Below are positions 26,472-35,635 of a stretch of DNA of 64,000 bases, piece after piece. Position 1 is the stretch's first letter. Every line of letters starts with the position of its first letter. The notes under the pieces were generated by a model. That model searched no databases and had not been told where the DNA came from. It was given only the letters and a program-made list of their open reading frames with translations. Position numbers and translations under genes: made by a program. Origin of the DNA: Pseudomonadales bacterium (GTDB lineage Bacteria; Pseudomonadota; Gammaproteobacteria; Pseudomonadales; Azotimanducaceae); the NCBI GenBank assembly GCA_022827905.1, contig JAJEIQ010000055.1, positions 32,940 to 96,939 on the forward strand, written 5' to 3'.

Positions 26472-27794
26472 CTAGGGACGCTGCTGGTAGTCGCGGGCAC
26501 AGCCCTCAAGGGGTTGCTGCTCGCCTGTCGTCCAGTAGTCGAAATAGTCGACGCGCAGTTTGGCCAAGTCGACCTTGATACGTTCCATGAGGACGGGCGT
26601 GGTTGACTTGAGATCATCGTAGACGAGAAAGGTGACCTTGCGGGACTCAAGGTGGACTTTCACTAGGTCGACGGAGACCGCGTCGCCGAATAGCTGCAGC
26701 GCGCAGCCCACGTAGATACGTACGAGGGGCAGGCACTCACCGAGGACGGATTGGTGGAGAGTCAAGTGATGGGTTCCCGTTAACTGACCGATGCCGAGTT
26801 CGTCGTGGCAGAAGACGGCAGCTTCCTCGAGTCGGGTCGAATCACCGGCTGCGAATAGGGCTCGTTTACCGGCCGCCCGCGCATTGGTGATGCTGCCGAA
26901 GAAGTGGGCGACATCCCGCTGCAAGCGCCCTGGCAGTTCGCGGTAGGGCTTGCGGCGGGCGAAATGGCCGAGCGCGAAGTAGACGAGAAGGTCTTCCTGC
27001 CGTCCGATGGCGGCGGCTTCGAGCTGCTCTGGTTCGTAGAGACGGCTGACCCAGTCGTGGATCCGCCGCCGTGATCCGAGTGTGGCGGCGAGGGCCTGCG
27101 CCGCGGGGCATTCGTCTGTGGCTGGGGGGCGTCCCAGCTCAAGGGCTCTCAGCCAATAGGCTTCGATCTGCGTGCGGTTGTCCTCAATGAGATGCGCGAC
27201 CGCCTGATTCGTCGGCTCGCGCCGCAGGAGGCGCCACTCGCGGCGGACTTGCTGGCGGGCGAGCAGGAACAACTGTTCGTCGGCGGGCTGGCGGAAGACT
27301 AGGCAGATACCCGGCGCCATCGGAATGGCGTTTGCGTCCAGGGTCGCCTCGACGTAGGCGCGGAGTTCCTCCTGGGCGTAGTACTTCTGGAAGGTGTTGC
27401 GCTGGGTGACGACACCATCGCGGTACTCGGTGAACCGGGTGCGCTTGCTCTGATAGCCAAGCATGACGCTGACGATTAGCACCTGCCGGGCGAGCGCGAA
27501 GGCGTTCTTGAGGGCCTGGCGCCGCTCGTCGGCATCCTCTATGACGTTGATTACAAAGCCGATGTTGACGATGTCCGCAGGGACACGGGGGTTGTCCGGT
27601 CGGAAAGCAGGGTCCCAGCCGGTGGCGTCGATGCCCATGGCGGCAAGCAACCGCACGTCGTCGCCCTGTCCGCAGCCGTAGTCGAACACCGAGCGGGTGC
27701 CGTCGAGGAAACCCAGTGCGAGAAGGTGCTGCATGGGCGAGGAAAGCTCGCGCCGCTGCAGGGCGGTGCGCTGCCGGTCGATGGATCCGCTCAC
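26472..27794 (-). CDS. Dnd-associated putative methyltransferase (TIGR04096-like)
   Basis: 440 residues from a GTG that overlaps the preceding stop (GTGA). RQRTALQRRELSSPMQHLL, VFDYGCGQGDDVRLL, GWDPAFRPDNP and ADIVNIGFVINVIED are the hallmarks of the DNA phosphorothioation-associated methyltransferase family: SAM-binding GCGQGDD, and a DIVNIGFVINVIED stretch conserved here. The C-terminal part repeats the family's second domain (VDLVKVHLESRKVTFLVYDD), but the protein stops before the usual NPPILHRKE segment. That segment is present in the small gene immediately upstream. Last gene of the dnd operon. Its role in modification or its control is unproven. Confidence 0.8.
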   Translation of the reverse strand: MSGSIDRQRTALQRRELSSPMQHLLALGFLDGTRSVFDYGCGQGDDVRLLAAMGIDATGWDPAFRPDNPRVPADIVNIGFVINVIEDADERRQALKNAFALARQVLIVSVMLGYQSKRTRFTEYRDGVVTQRNTFQKYYAQEELRAYVEATLDANAIPMAPGICLVFRQPADEQLFLLARQQVRREWRLLRREPTNQAVAHLIEDNRTQIEAYWLRALELGRPPATDECPAAQALAATLGSRRRIHDWVSRLYEPEQLEAAAIGRQEDLLVYFALGHFARRKPYRELPGRLQRDVAHFFGSITNARAAGKRALFAAGDSTRLEEAAVFCHDELGIGQLTGTHHLTLHQSVLGECLPLVRIYVGCALQLFGDAVSVDLVKVHLESRKVTFLVYDDLKSTTPVLMERIKVDLAKLRVDYFDYWTTGEQQPLEGCARDYQQRP

Positions 27795-28315
27795 CAGCCG
27801 ACAACCTCTCCTCGGTGGAGTGCGAGGCCGACTTCCCTCAAGGCGCGGGTCCAGCCGTCCAGAGTGCCGATTCGGCGGTGATTCGCGAACGCGCCCCTAG
27901 CCTTGAGACGGGCCGTCAGATCGGCGGCGTCGGCAGCTAGGGCGTGGCCTGCGGGAAGAAGCAGTTCCTTGCGGTGGAGGATCGGAGGATTGGCACGATT
28001 ACGGTAGTCCGTGTGCCGGGAGGTTCCAGGGGCTAGGTGGACTGCCAACGAGCGGGCGAGGACCGGGAAGGGACTGGCAAAGTCGTTGTAGGTGAGGAAG
28101 CTGACGCGCGAGGGCGGTTGCAGCTTGACGACATTGTAGTCGGCCGGACCGGCAGCGAAGTGGTGCCAAGTGGCGTTCAGAAGATCAATGATGGGGGGCC
28201 GAGTGCGGATTAGTTCTATGTGGAAGTAGCTAGATGAACCGATGTGTTTGCCCCGGCCAGTTGTCCGCAACCGAGAACGGACGAAGGTGACATCAAGGTG
28301 CGGAGACCAATCCAC
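27791..28315 (-). CDS. Free-standing C-terminal domain of the Dnd-associated methyltransferase family
   Basis: 174 residues, GTG start 12 bp after dndE. YNVVKLQPPSRVSFLTYNDF, NPPILHRKELLLPAGH and RIGTLDGWTRALREVG match the last ~170 residues of the single-chain TIGR04096 family. The downstream methyltransferase has its own poorer copy without the NPPILHRKE. The domain is therefore duplicated and split off, giving a likely two-subunit enzyme. Overlaps the next gene by 4 bp, so expression is coupled. Confidence 0.7.
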   Translation of the reverse strand: MDWSPHLDVTFVRSRLRTTGRGKHIGSSSYFHIELIRTRPPIIDLLNATWHHFAAGPADYNVVKLQPPSRVSFLTYNDFASPFPVLARSLAVHLAPGTSRHTDYRNRANPPILHRKELLLPAGHALAADAADLTARLKARGAFANHRRIGTLDGWTRALREVGLALHRGEVVGW

Positions 28316-28327
28316 GCTGCAAAGGCC

Positions 28328-28675
28328 CTACTTGAGGACGGCCAGATCCTCGAGTGAGCGAACGTGGCCCATTTTGTGCAGTCCGTTCTCGATGTGGCTG
28401 GCGATGACGAGGTTGGGGTCGCGGTCGTCGTTGACGGTTTCGACGTAGCGCACGAGCAGCAGCTCGTAGAGTTCCTGATGCTCACCGAAGAGTGTGGGCG
28501 CGTTGAACTCCTGGCCGGCCAGGTCGGCGGCGCCGTGCGCGACGCGGCGCGTCTCGCGTGCGGACAGAAGGAAGGCGAAGCGGCCCAGGATGTTGGGCGT
28601 CAACCCGGTCCTGGACTTGAGGTACCGCAGGCGGCCGGTGGCCCGCTCGGAGACCCGCACTCGGTGGGGAATCAC
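28328..28675 (-). CDS. dndE: DNA sulfur modification protein DndE
   Basis: 115 residues; the GTG start overlaps the dndD stop (GTGA). The VSERATGRLRYLKSRTGLTPNILGR-type N-terminus (T-G-L/I-N), ARETRRVA and a FGEHQELYELLLVRY segment are the DndE pattern. DndE binds nicked DNA and is needed for phosphorothioate formation together with DndC and DndD. Confidence 0.85.
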   Translation of the reverse strand: MIPHRVRVSERATGRLRYLKSRTGLTPNILGRFAFLLSARETRRVAHGAADLAGQEFNAPTLFGEHQELYELLLVRYVETVNDDRDPNLVIASHIENGLHKMGHVRSLEDLAVLK

Positions 28676-30651
28676 TTCGCCGCCCCGTTCCGCGACCGCC
28701 AGAAGTAGCCTTCGTGGAGGCTGGACGCGTGCTCGGCGTCGTCGTACCGGATCTCGAAAGCGTGGCTGATGCAGGGTGAGAGGGTCGTGTAGAAGGACTC
28801 ATCGACCTCCACGTCGGTAGACAGGAGGATTACTTGGTGGCTCGCCCGGGGGAAGTAGCTTGTGACCAGGTTTGAGCGGTGCTGGGAGTCGAGGCGTCCG
28901 AGAGGGGTGTCCACGACGACGGGAAGACGGCGGCCGGATGTGCGCGCTAGGGCGTCGAGCATGGCAATGGCGTAGATCTGCTTCTCGCCGGCGGAGAGCT
29001 GGGCCTTGCGCAGCTCGCGACCTTCGCGATTGAGCAGCTTGACGGTAAAGTTCAACGGGTCGATTCGGGCGTTGGCGACGAGGTCGTCCTTCCGGGCAAG
29101 TTCGTGAAAAGCCGTTCCGAACTCGAACTCGAGCTCTTCGATGGTGCGTCGCGCCTTGACGCGGCGGAAGTCCTTGAGAAGGCGCCGGGACCGCTCCGCG
29201 TATTCGAGTGGCTGGGCGGTCTCCTCCTGCTCGGACCGGGCGGTGTGGTTGTCGCGGAGGGCACGAGCTTTGCCGATCGCGATTCGGTAGTGGGTCTTGA
29301 GCTCGCGCTTGCGTACGGCCACGTCCACTGCGGCGTCACGCACTTCCTTGGCGAGTTCGGCCAATCTGGAGACGTCGTCGGCAAGGGTGGCCTCGTCGGG
29401 GGCCTGCTCGAAGCGGAGCGCTGCGTCGGCGAGTTCCCCGTGGGTGGCTTCAATGCGCTGGAGAAGACGCTCGACCCGGGCCTCGGACTCCGGGATGGCG
29501 TGGCGGATCGCATGTTCCATGCGGGCGAGGGCGGTGTGGCTGACGTCGAGTCGCGTTTCCGGAGGCGGCACCGGCCTGAGTGCGGCATTGAGAAGTTGGT
29601 CGATCGTCTCGGCCGCGGAACCGTCGAGTTCGTCCTTGAGGGTCGCCGCGAAGGACGCGAGTAGGTCGTTCGCGTCCGCGCGGGTACGGGTATTGAGGGC
29701 TGAAGCGACGGCTTGGACGGCTGGGAGCAGTGCTTTGCGGGCCAGTCCCAAGGGGTAGATGCCGGCGAGTTCGTCGCGCAACTCCCGTTCGCTCTTCATG
29801 AGTTCGTTGGTGAGGTCGGTGGCCTTGGCCCGCCAGGACTCGCGGGACACGCCCCAGTCGCCGCCGCGTTCGCTTAGGCGAAGATCCAGCCGGTCGTGTT
29901 CAGCGACGAGACCGTCGAGTTGCTCCTGGGCGCGAAGAAGCTCGTCCTGTTCGGCATCTATCTCGGCAAGGAGGCGTTCGTAATCGGCTTGGGTTCGGTC
30001 GAGCTCGACACTCCCATCGCGTTTGGCGCTACTGCCGCTGTGACGCAGCATGTAGACGCGCAGGTCGCCGCGCAGGCGCTCGACGAGATGCAGGCCCAAG
30101 AGTTGCTGGATGGCATCGCGGAGAGTGCCGCCGGTTTCGTCCTCAGCGAGTTCCGCGATCTTCTCGCCGTCGAAGAAGAACAGGTCGGAGACGCCGATGG
30201 GCACGAGTTCGTTTAGGAAGCCCTGGCAGGCTTGGGCGGACAGCGAGAGGGTCTTTCCGTCCTGGCAGACGAACAGATCCTCCTGCACTCGGCGTCCGGG
30301 CATGGACCAGGAGCGGCGCACGGTGTAGTGGGAGCGGTTGCCGAGCTTCCCGTACACGAAATCGATTTCGACGGAGGCCTCGTGGCTGCGGATCATGAGG
30401 GCGGACGATGCGTGGACGCTCTCGCGGAGGAATAGGTGGTATGCGCTCATCGGTGTGCCCATGCCGAGCGCGTGGCGCCCGTAGAGGGCAAGTTTGATGG
30501 CCAGCATGAGGGTCGTCTTGCCAGCGCCGTTGAGACCGCCGAACAGGATGATCGGCCGCTCGGCCCCGTATCGGACTCGCGGAGAGAGTTCGATGACGTG
30601 GCGGCCCCGGTAGGAGCGAAAGTCCGATAGGGTGAGGCGCTCGAGGATCAC
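28672..30651 (-). CDS. dndD: DNA sulfur modification ATPase DndD
   Basis: 659 residues from a GTG at 30651 that overlaps the dndC stop; the frame stays open further upstream but inside dndC. SMC/Rad50-like: FGGLNGAGKTTLMLAIKLAL is Walker A, the middle is a long charged coiled coil, QLSAGEKQIYAIAMLDAL is the ABC signature and LPVVVDTPLGRLDSQHR the Walker B/D-loop. DndD supplies ATP hydrolysis to the DndCDE complex on DNA. Confidence 0.92.
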   Translation of the reverse strand: MILERLTLSDFRSYRGRHVIELSPRVRYGAERPIILFGGLNGAGKTTLMLAIKLALYGRHALGMGTPMSAYHLFLRESVHASSALMIRSHEASVEIDFVYGKLGNRSHYTVRRSWSMPGRRVQEDLFVCQDGKTLSLSAQACQGFLNELVPIGVSDLFFFDGEKIAELAEDETGGTLRDAIQQLLGLHLVERLRGDLRVYMLRHSGSSAKRDGSVELDRTQADYERLLAEIDAEQDELLRAQEQLDGLVAEHDRLDLRLSERGGDWGVSRESWRAKATDLTNELMKSERELRDELAGIYPLGLARKALLPAVQAVASALNTRTRADANDLLASFAATLKDELDGSAAETIDQLLNAALRPVPPPETRLDVSHTALARMEHAIRHAIPESEARVERLLQRIEATHGELADAALRFEQAPDEATLADDVSRLAELAKEVRDAAVDVAVRKRELKTHYRIAIGKARALRDNHTARSEQEETAQPLEYAERSRRLLKDFRRVKARRTIEELEFEFGTAFHELARKDDLVANARIDPLNFTVKLLNREGRELRKAQLSAGEKQIYAIAMLDALARTSGRRLPVVVDTPLGRLDSQHRSNLVTSYFPRASHQVILLSTDVEVDESFYTTLSPCISHAFEIRYDDAEHASSLHEGYFWRSRNGAAK

Positions 30652-32183
30652 GCGTTGTCCCCGTCGTCGAGCGCGGAGAGCGCTTCCTGAAGCCGGTTGA
30701 TTTCGTCCTGGTAGCCGCCGTCGCGGACGCGCTCGCCCTGTTCGAGGACGACGTGGAGCGGCTGCCACTCCTCGGTCAGGATTGCCCGGATTCGCTCCGG
30801 CATGCCCCGGCGCCGGGCGAGGCCGTCCATGGAGAGCTCTAGGTCGAGGAGCTTTCGCACGAGAGTCGGCGGCACGGCGTGCTTGACGCCCAGCTCGGCG
30901 AGGATCTGCTCGTCGGCGGCGGTGAAGGCGCCGGCGTCGTGGTGCGTCCAGTCGAGGTCCTTGCCGAAGACGCGTCGGTAGATCGCCGGCAAATGGTCGG
31001 TCCAGTCCGGCTCGTTGGGGTCGTTAAGCCATTCGCGTCGGATGTGATGGAGTTCGGGCTCGGTGACAAGCTCAATGTCGTGGCCCGTTGCGCGCAGGTC
31101 GCGCTGGAGGACGAGCAGGCGCTCCAGCCACTGGCGCCGGTAGCGCATCCAGTACGGGCCGGGCACGTGCTTGCGGACGCGGTTGCCCTCGCCGTCGTCC
31201 TGGATGCCGCCGCGGGCGAAGGACACCTTGCCAGTGCGCCGACGGTAGTTGCGGAATTCGGTCTTGCGGTCCGGTCGGGTGGTTTCGGCGAGGAGATTGC
31301 GGAACTCGAGCAGCGGCTTCATCCAGTCCTCGCCCTGCTCGACCAAGCTCTCCATGGCCTTGTCCTTGGTGACAACGGTGCAGGTCCAGCAGCCGAAGCG
31401 CGAGTTGCCGCAGGACGGCGTACTCGTGTCGATCACGATCGGGCACTCCCCGGCGTTGGAACCACGGTAGAGCTCGAGAAGCTCGCGGTTGTCGCCGCCC
31501 CAAGGGCGCGGCGCCGACATCAGGTACTCCCAGACCTCGTCGGCGGTCCAGTCGTCGATCGGTGTGTAAACGTATGCATTGGGCAGGGACGTGTGCCTGC
31601 CGAGACGCGAGCCGTCGACGCGGTGCTTGGCGATGACTTGCGCCCGCGTGGCGCTTTCCGCACTGCGGGCGCCGAGAACGACGACCGCTTCACCGTACTG
31701 CGCCACCTTGTCGAGGATGAAGGCGTTGACAGGGTTGATCTTCATGCGCTCGGTGCACCACCGGAACGCCTTGGTGGGCGCTGGATAGCCTCTGCCAAGC
31801 AGGTTGACCCAGAACGTCTGGTTCTCGTCGGGTGTGACTTGGTGCGCTTCGAGCGGGACGCGCGCAGCCGCGGCGGTCTCGTTCAGCGTCGAGAGCGTGC
31901 GGGCGAGCAGGTCAACGACCAAAGGGGTCTCGACCAGCGTGTCCGAAGAGACGACGAATATCCGCTTGGCGCGTTGGTTCGCTGGCAGTGACAGCACAGC
32001 CGTGTATATGAGCTGCAGCACAGCGGTGGAGTCCTTGCCGCCGCTGAAGCCAATCACCCACGGCCGGTCGTCTTCAAGGTAGAGATTGCGGATCTCGACG
32101 ATGAGATCCTTGAGCGGGCGCCCGGCCGGAGCGAGCGCATCGGCCTGCGTCCAGGTGGAGTCGTAGAGGAAAGACTCAGCCAC
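30648..32183 (-). CDS. dndC: DNA sulfur modification protein DndC (PAPS reductase-like, Fe-S)
   Basis: 511 residues; GTG start overlapping dndB by 8 bp. PP-loop IGFSGGKDSTAVLQL (SGGKDS at 47-52) for ATP/adenylation, then the Cys set in CTERMKINP and in CPIVID..SCGNSRFGCWTC for a 4Fe-4S cluster. DndC has ATP pyrophosphatase activity and passes sulfur from a cysteine desulfurase to the DNA backbone. No dndA is in the window, so a chromosomal IscS-type enzyme would have to supply sulfur. Confidence 0.94.
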   Translation of the reverse strand: MAESFLYDSTWTQADALAPAGRPLKDLIVEIRNLYLEDDRPWVIGFSGGKDSTAVLQLIYTAVLSLPANQRAKRIFVVSSDTLVETPLVVDLLARTLSTLNETAAAARVPLEAHQVTPDENQTFWVNLLGRGYPAPTKAFRWCTERMKINPVNAFILDKVAQYGEAVVVLGARSAESATRAQVIAKHRVDGSRLGRHTSLPNAYVYTPIDDWTADEVWEYLMSAPRPWGGDNRELLELYRGSNAGECPIVIDTSTPSCGNSRFGCWTCTVVTKDKAMESLVEQGEDWMKPLLEFRNLLAETTRPDRKTEFRNYRRRTGKVSFARGGIQDDGEGNRVRKHVPGPYWMRYRRQWLERLLVLQRDLRATGHDIELVTEPELHHIRREWLNDPNEPDWTDHLPAIYRRVFGKDLDWTHHDAGAFTAADEQILAELGVKHAVPPTLVRKLLDLELSMDGLARRRGMPERIRAILTEEWQPLHVVLEQGERVRDGGYQDEINRLQEALSALDDGDNA

Positions 32184-33267
32184 CGTTCGCGGCCAGTTTC
32201 CGTTCGAGGGCCTGCTCGTCGGCGGTGAGGTCGAGTCCCATATGTGTTTTGAGCAAGTTGGCCGTCAGCCGAATGCTGGTCTTGGCCTTGCTGATTCTGC
32301 CATGCTGCATGGCCCGGCCCTCCCACAGCTGGTGGTTGGAGCGCGACCAATCGACATCCGCGAGCCTGCGCAGCCGGGGACGCCAGCGCTTCGGGTGTTC
32401 CGTCACGAGATCGGCACCGGCGGTGGCGATGGCGGACAGGGCGACGCCGTGCGCGTGGATGCAATTGTGCCGGAGGTCGCCGGGGGCAACCTTCCGTTCT
32501 CTAGCCAGGTGCCAGTCCGGCATGGCGTCGCAGACAGCGGACCAGAATGCCGACGCGAACGCGCGCTCGTCGAGGGATATCTCGTCCTTGCGCCCCTTGC
32601 GGAGCAGCGCACGGCTGGCCGTTTTGATGCTGCTCAGCGTGAAAAGCTTGGTGCTTCGGTTCGACAGACTCGAACGCTCCATTTCCGTCATGCCCTTGAA
32701 GCCCTCGACGGTGAACGCCAGATAGCGTGCCAGTTCGGAACTGGGGTCGCGCCGGTCGTAGAGCGTGCTCAGGGAGTCGCTTGGCCGGATCGCATGCTTG
32801 TTGAGGTCGGCGAACATCTGCTGACTGCGTTTGAGCCCGCGATCGACGAAGAAGATGACCGGAACATGGTCGTCGCGCAGCTCCGGGCACTCGGCGAGCG
32901 CCTCTTCGACGGCCGCACGGCGATGCTGGCCGTCGTTGATGAGCAGGCGGGCGTCCATCGGGAGTTCGAGGGTGCCGACAGTCTCGCTTCCGTTGGCGTC
33001 GCCGAGCGGGGTGAAGCCGACGGACTGGTCGACCGAGGCGGTCAGCGCCGAGACGACGTAGTTGGTGCGGTTCTGAACCAGGTATTGGGCAATCTCGGGC
33101 ACGCGGTTGCGATTTAGCGTGCGCTGCGCGCGGAGCTCAGGCGGAACGTCGTCGTCGTCAAAGACGAAGAGCTTGGGAAGCAGGCGCATGGGGCACATCG
33201 CCACGTAGAAGTCGGAACCTGCTTGGGCGCCTCTTAAGGCCGGGAATGTGTGGTTGAAGCCGTCCAT
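32176..33267 (-). CDS. dndB: DNA sulfur modification protein DndB (DGQHR, operon regulator)
   Basis: 363 residues from ATG 33267; the frame continues upstream, but HTFPALRGAQAGSDFYVAMCPMR is the usual DndB N-terminus. NDGQHRRAAVEEAL (DGQHR at 112-116) and VPVIFFVDRGLKRSQQMFAD follow. DndB is known as a transcriptional repressor that tunes phosphorothioation levels. First gene of the minus-strand operon dndB-C-D-E, small domain, methyltransferase, all overlapping or within 12 bp. Divergent from the helicase operon, so both may share DndB control. Confidence 0.92.
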   Translation of the reverse strand: MDGFNHTFPALRGAQAGSDFYVAMCPMRLLPKLFVFDDDDVPPELRAQRTLNRNRVPEIAQYLVQNRTNYVVSALTASVDQSVGFTPLGDANGSETVGTLELPMDARLLINDGQHRRAAVEEALAECPELRDDHVPVIFFVDRGLKRSQQMFADLNKHAIRPSDSLSTLYDRRDPSSELARYLAFTVEGFKGMTEMERSSLSNRSTKLFTLSSIKTASRALLRKGRKDEISLDERAFASAFWSAVCDAMPDWHLARERKVAPGDLRHNCIHAHGVALSAIATAGADLVTEHPKRWRPRLRRLADVDWSRSNHQLWEGRAMQHGRISKAKTSIRLTANLLKTHMGLDLTADEQALERKLAANGG

Positions 33268-33294
33268 GCGCCGTTGGAAGTCACTTTGTGAACC

Positions 33295-33324
33295 AAGATA
33301 ACGTCCTATGCGCCTGTATGTCAA
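33295..33324 (-). promoter_or_regulatory. Predicted promoter of the dnd operon in a divergent control region
   Basis: On the minus strand TTGACA (33324-33319) is separated by 18 bp from TATCTT (33300-33295), 28 bp before the dndB ATG. A perfect palindrome CCCCGCGGGG lies just upstream at 33349-33358 and could be an operator for the shared 130-bp region. Confidence 0.5.
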
Positions 33325-33396
33325 TATTTTCACGTCCAAACCGAGCATCCCCGCGGGGAAGGCGGGCGGGTTGGAAAAGTGGGGAAACGGCATGTA

Positions 33397-35451
33397 ATGT
33401 GCGGCGCTGGCGCGTCATTAGGGAGCGCAGTGACAGCGGAGACGGCAGGCAAATTCGGGAGCGAGGGCGCGAACGCGCCGGCGGGCATGACCATGCCTGC
33501 GATTCTCGCCCAACTAAGGTCGCACTACCGCAGCGGCTCGGACGATCTGGCGACCGAATTCTTCGGGCCGTGCCTGAATCACGCGCACATCTATCGGCGT
33601 GCGGCGGGGTACTTCTCCAGTACGGCGCTCTTGACTTGGATGGAAGCGCTGCCAAGGCTCGTGCACGGTGAGGACCTGACGGTGCGGTTGATTGCGGCAC
33701 CGGAGCTGAGCACGCAGGACAAGGCCGTTCTTGGGGAACTCGCGGCCGAGGAGAAGCGGGCGGAATACCGCCGGTTGCTGGTCGAACGCATTCTGGACGA
33801 GGTCGTCGCCCTTGCCGAGAACCCGACAGACGGCGGTGTGAGGGCGCGTGTTTTCGCTTGGCTCGTGGCGAACGGTCGTCTAGACATTCGGTTCGCCTTC
33901 CCACGACACGTTGGGGCGCCAGGCATCTTCCACGAGAAAATGGGGGTCTTCGATTTCGGTGACGAGGCCCGAGTGGCATTCACGGGTTCGGCGAACGAGA
34001 CGCTGGGAGGGCACCGCCTGAACTACGAGTCGATCGACGTTTACCGGAGCTGGGTGGCGGGGGATGCGGAGCGCGTCGGTACCAAGGTCGCTCAGTTCGA
34101 TGAAGCCTGGGCCAACGAGGCCGAGGGGCTCGACGTCGAGCGGCCGAGCGCCGAGACGGTTGCGAAACTCCGCAGCAGGGCCCCGGGGAAGCTGCCGCGC
34201 AGGCGCGGGCCGCAGGCGGCCGACGAGCGGGAGGACACGCGCTGGCGGCACCAGGAAGAGGCGGTCGAAGCGTTTCTGGCGAAGCGGTCCGGGGTGCTGG
34301 AGATGGCGACCGGGACCGGAAAGACGCGGACGACGCTGAAGATCCTCCAGCGGCTGATCGGCTCGGGGGAGCTGAAAGGCGCAGTGATTGCCACGGACGG
34401 CACGGACTTGCTCGACCAGTGGGCCGCGGAACTGGATGGCTGGGCGCTGGCGGCGAAGCGATCGTGGCTCGTCTACCGGCAGTACGAACGCCACCGGGAA
34501 ATGGGTGAGTTCGCGCTCAGTCCCGAAGACGGGATCCTCGTGATTTCCCGGGCGCAGCTGCCGAAGGCTGTGCGGCGGATGCCGCGCAGGTCGATGCGGG
34601 ACATGATCGTCGTGCACGACGAGGTGCATGGCCTGGGGGTGCCCAGCTTGGTCGGCTCCCTTGGGGGGAGGCACCGGCACTTCGGCTGGCGCCTGGGACT
34701 GAGTGCGACTCCCGAACGGAGCTATGACGAGGAAGGCAACCGCTTCATCCTCGACGAGATCGGGCGGACGGTGTATCGGTTCCCGCTGGAGGCGGCGATC
34801 GCGCGTGGGGTGCTGAGCGAGTTCGACTACGTGCCGCTGCCGTACGAACTGACGGACGGGGACCGCAGGAGAATCAGCGCGGTGTACGCGCGGCGCGCGG
34901 CACGGAAACGCGAAGGCGATCCGATGTCGAACGAGGAGTTTTGGAACGAACTCGCCAAGGTGTACAAGACGGCGGAGATGAAGCCCGAGGTGTTCGGCGA
35001 GTATCTGAAGGGTCATGCGGCTCTGCTGCGCGACTGCATCATTTTCGTCGAGACTAAGGAGTACGGCAATGGGCTGCTGGAGGACCTGCACGAACACACT
35101 ACGAGGTATCGCACCTACTACGCGGAGGACGACAGGGACCACTTGGAGCAATTCGCGAGGCGCGAGATCGACTGCCTGATCACCTGTCACCGGATTTCGC
35201 AGGGCATCGACCTGCGCTCGCTGCGCACGGTCGTGCTGTTCGCGTCGGCGCGCTCCAAGTTGGAGACCATTCAGCGGATCGGCCGCTGTCTGCGCGTCGA
35301 CCCGGACGCCCCAGGAAAACGCGCGCTGGTCGTGGACTTCGTCCGGTCCGGGGCGCTAAGTGCCGGGCCCGACGAGATTCCGAGCGCGGACGAGGAGCGG
35401 TGCGACTGGCTGCGATCGCTGTCGAAAGTGAGGAGGACCAATGACGATTGA
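33397..35451 (+). CDS. PLD-nuclease/SF2 helicase of a phosphorothioation-linked restriction module (PbeA-like?)
   Basis: About 684 residues (starts at GTG 33430 or ATG 33487 are also possible). The N-terminal ~230 residues have a phospholipase D-type nuclease pattern: GYFSSTALLTW, then HEKMGVFDF..FTGSANET (HxK...D...GSxN). Then a superfamily 2 helicase: MATGTGKTRTTL (motif I), VHDEVHGLG (II), LSATPERS (III) and QRIGRCLRV (VI). It opens a four-gene plus-strand operon divergent from dndB. The four-gene layout beside dndBCDE recalls the PbeABCD restriction type described in archaea; the match by role is inferred. Confidence 0.78.
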   Translation: MCGAGASLGSAVTAETAGKFGSEGANAPAGMTMPAILAQLRSHYRSGSDDLATEFFGPCLNHAHIYRRAAGYFSSTALLTWMEALPRLVHGEDLTVRLIAAPELSTQDKAVLGELAAEEKRAEYRRLLVERILDEVVALAENPTDGGVRARVFAWLVANGRLDIRFAFPRHVGAPGIFHEKMGVFDFGDEARVAFTGSANETLGGHRLNYESIDVYRSWVAGDAERVGTKVAQFDEAWANEAEGLDVERPSAETVAKLRSRAPGKLPRRRGPQAADEREDTRWRHQEEAVEAFLAKRSGVLEMATGTGKTRTTLKILQRLIGSGELKGAVIATDGTDLLDQWAAELDGWALAAKRSWLVYRQYERHREMGEFALSPEDGILVISRAQLPKAVRRMPRRSMRDMIVVHDEVHGLGVPSLVGSLGGRHRHFGWRLGLSATPERSYDEEGNRFILDEIGRTVYRFPLEAAIARGVLSEFDYVPLPYELTDGDRRRISAVYARRAARKREGDPMSNEEFWNELAKVYKTAEMKPEVFGEYLKGHAALLRDCIIFVETKEYGNGLLEDLHEHTTRYRTYYAEDDRDHLEQFARREIDCLITCHRISQGIDLRSLRTVVLFASARSKLETIQRIGRCLRVDPDAPGKRALVVDFVRSGALSAGPDEIPSADEERCDWLRSLSKVRRTNDD

Positions 35452-35635
35452 CCAGGCGCTTGATGAGGCGGTGGCGGAGACCGTGCGGGACATGGGTCAG
35501 CCGGAAGCGGTGGCCCGACGTCTGACGGCGTGGTTGCGGGAGATGAGCCAGGGACCGCTGGCGAAAGAGGAAGGAGCGCGGTTCCTGAACGCGGTCTGCC
35601 GCGAACTTGAGCTGGAGGCAGAAGATGCGGATTGA
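35441..35635 (+). CDS. Small acidic protein of the CxC-ATPase DNA modification module
   Basis: 64 residues with a strong Shine-Dalgarno sequence (AGGAGGACCA) and ATG, overlapping the helicase stop by 11 bp and the next gene by 11 bp. Helical and acidic (ending ELELEAEDAD). Matches by size and place the small protein typically encoded just before the CxC-hook ATPase. Function unknown; a subunit or adaptor of that ATPase is likely. Confidence 0.68.
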   Translation: MTIDQALDEAVAETVRDMGQPEAVARRLTAWLREMSQGPLAKEEGARFLNAVCRELELEAEDAD

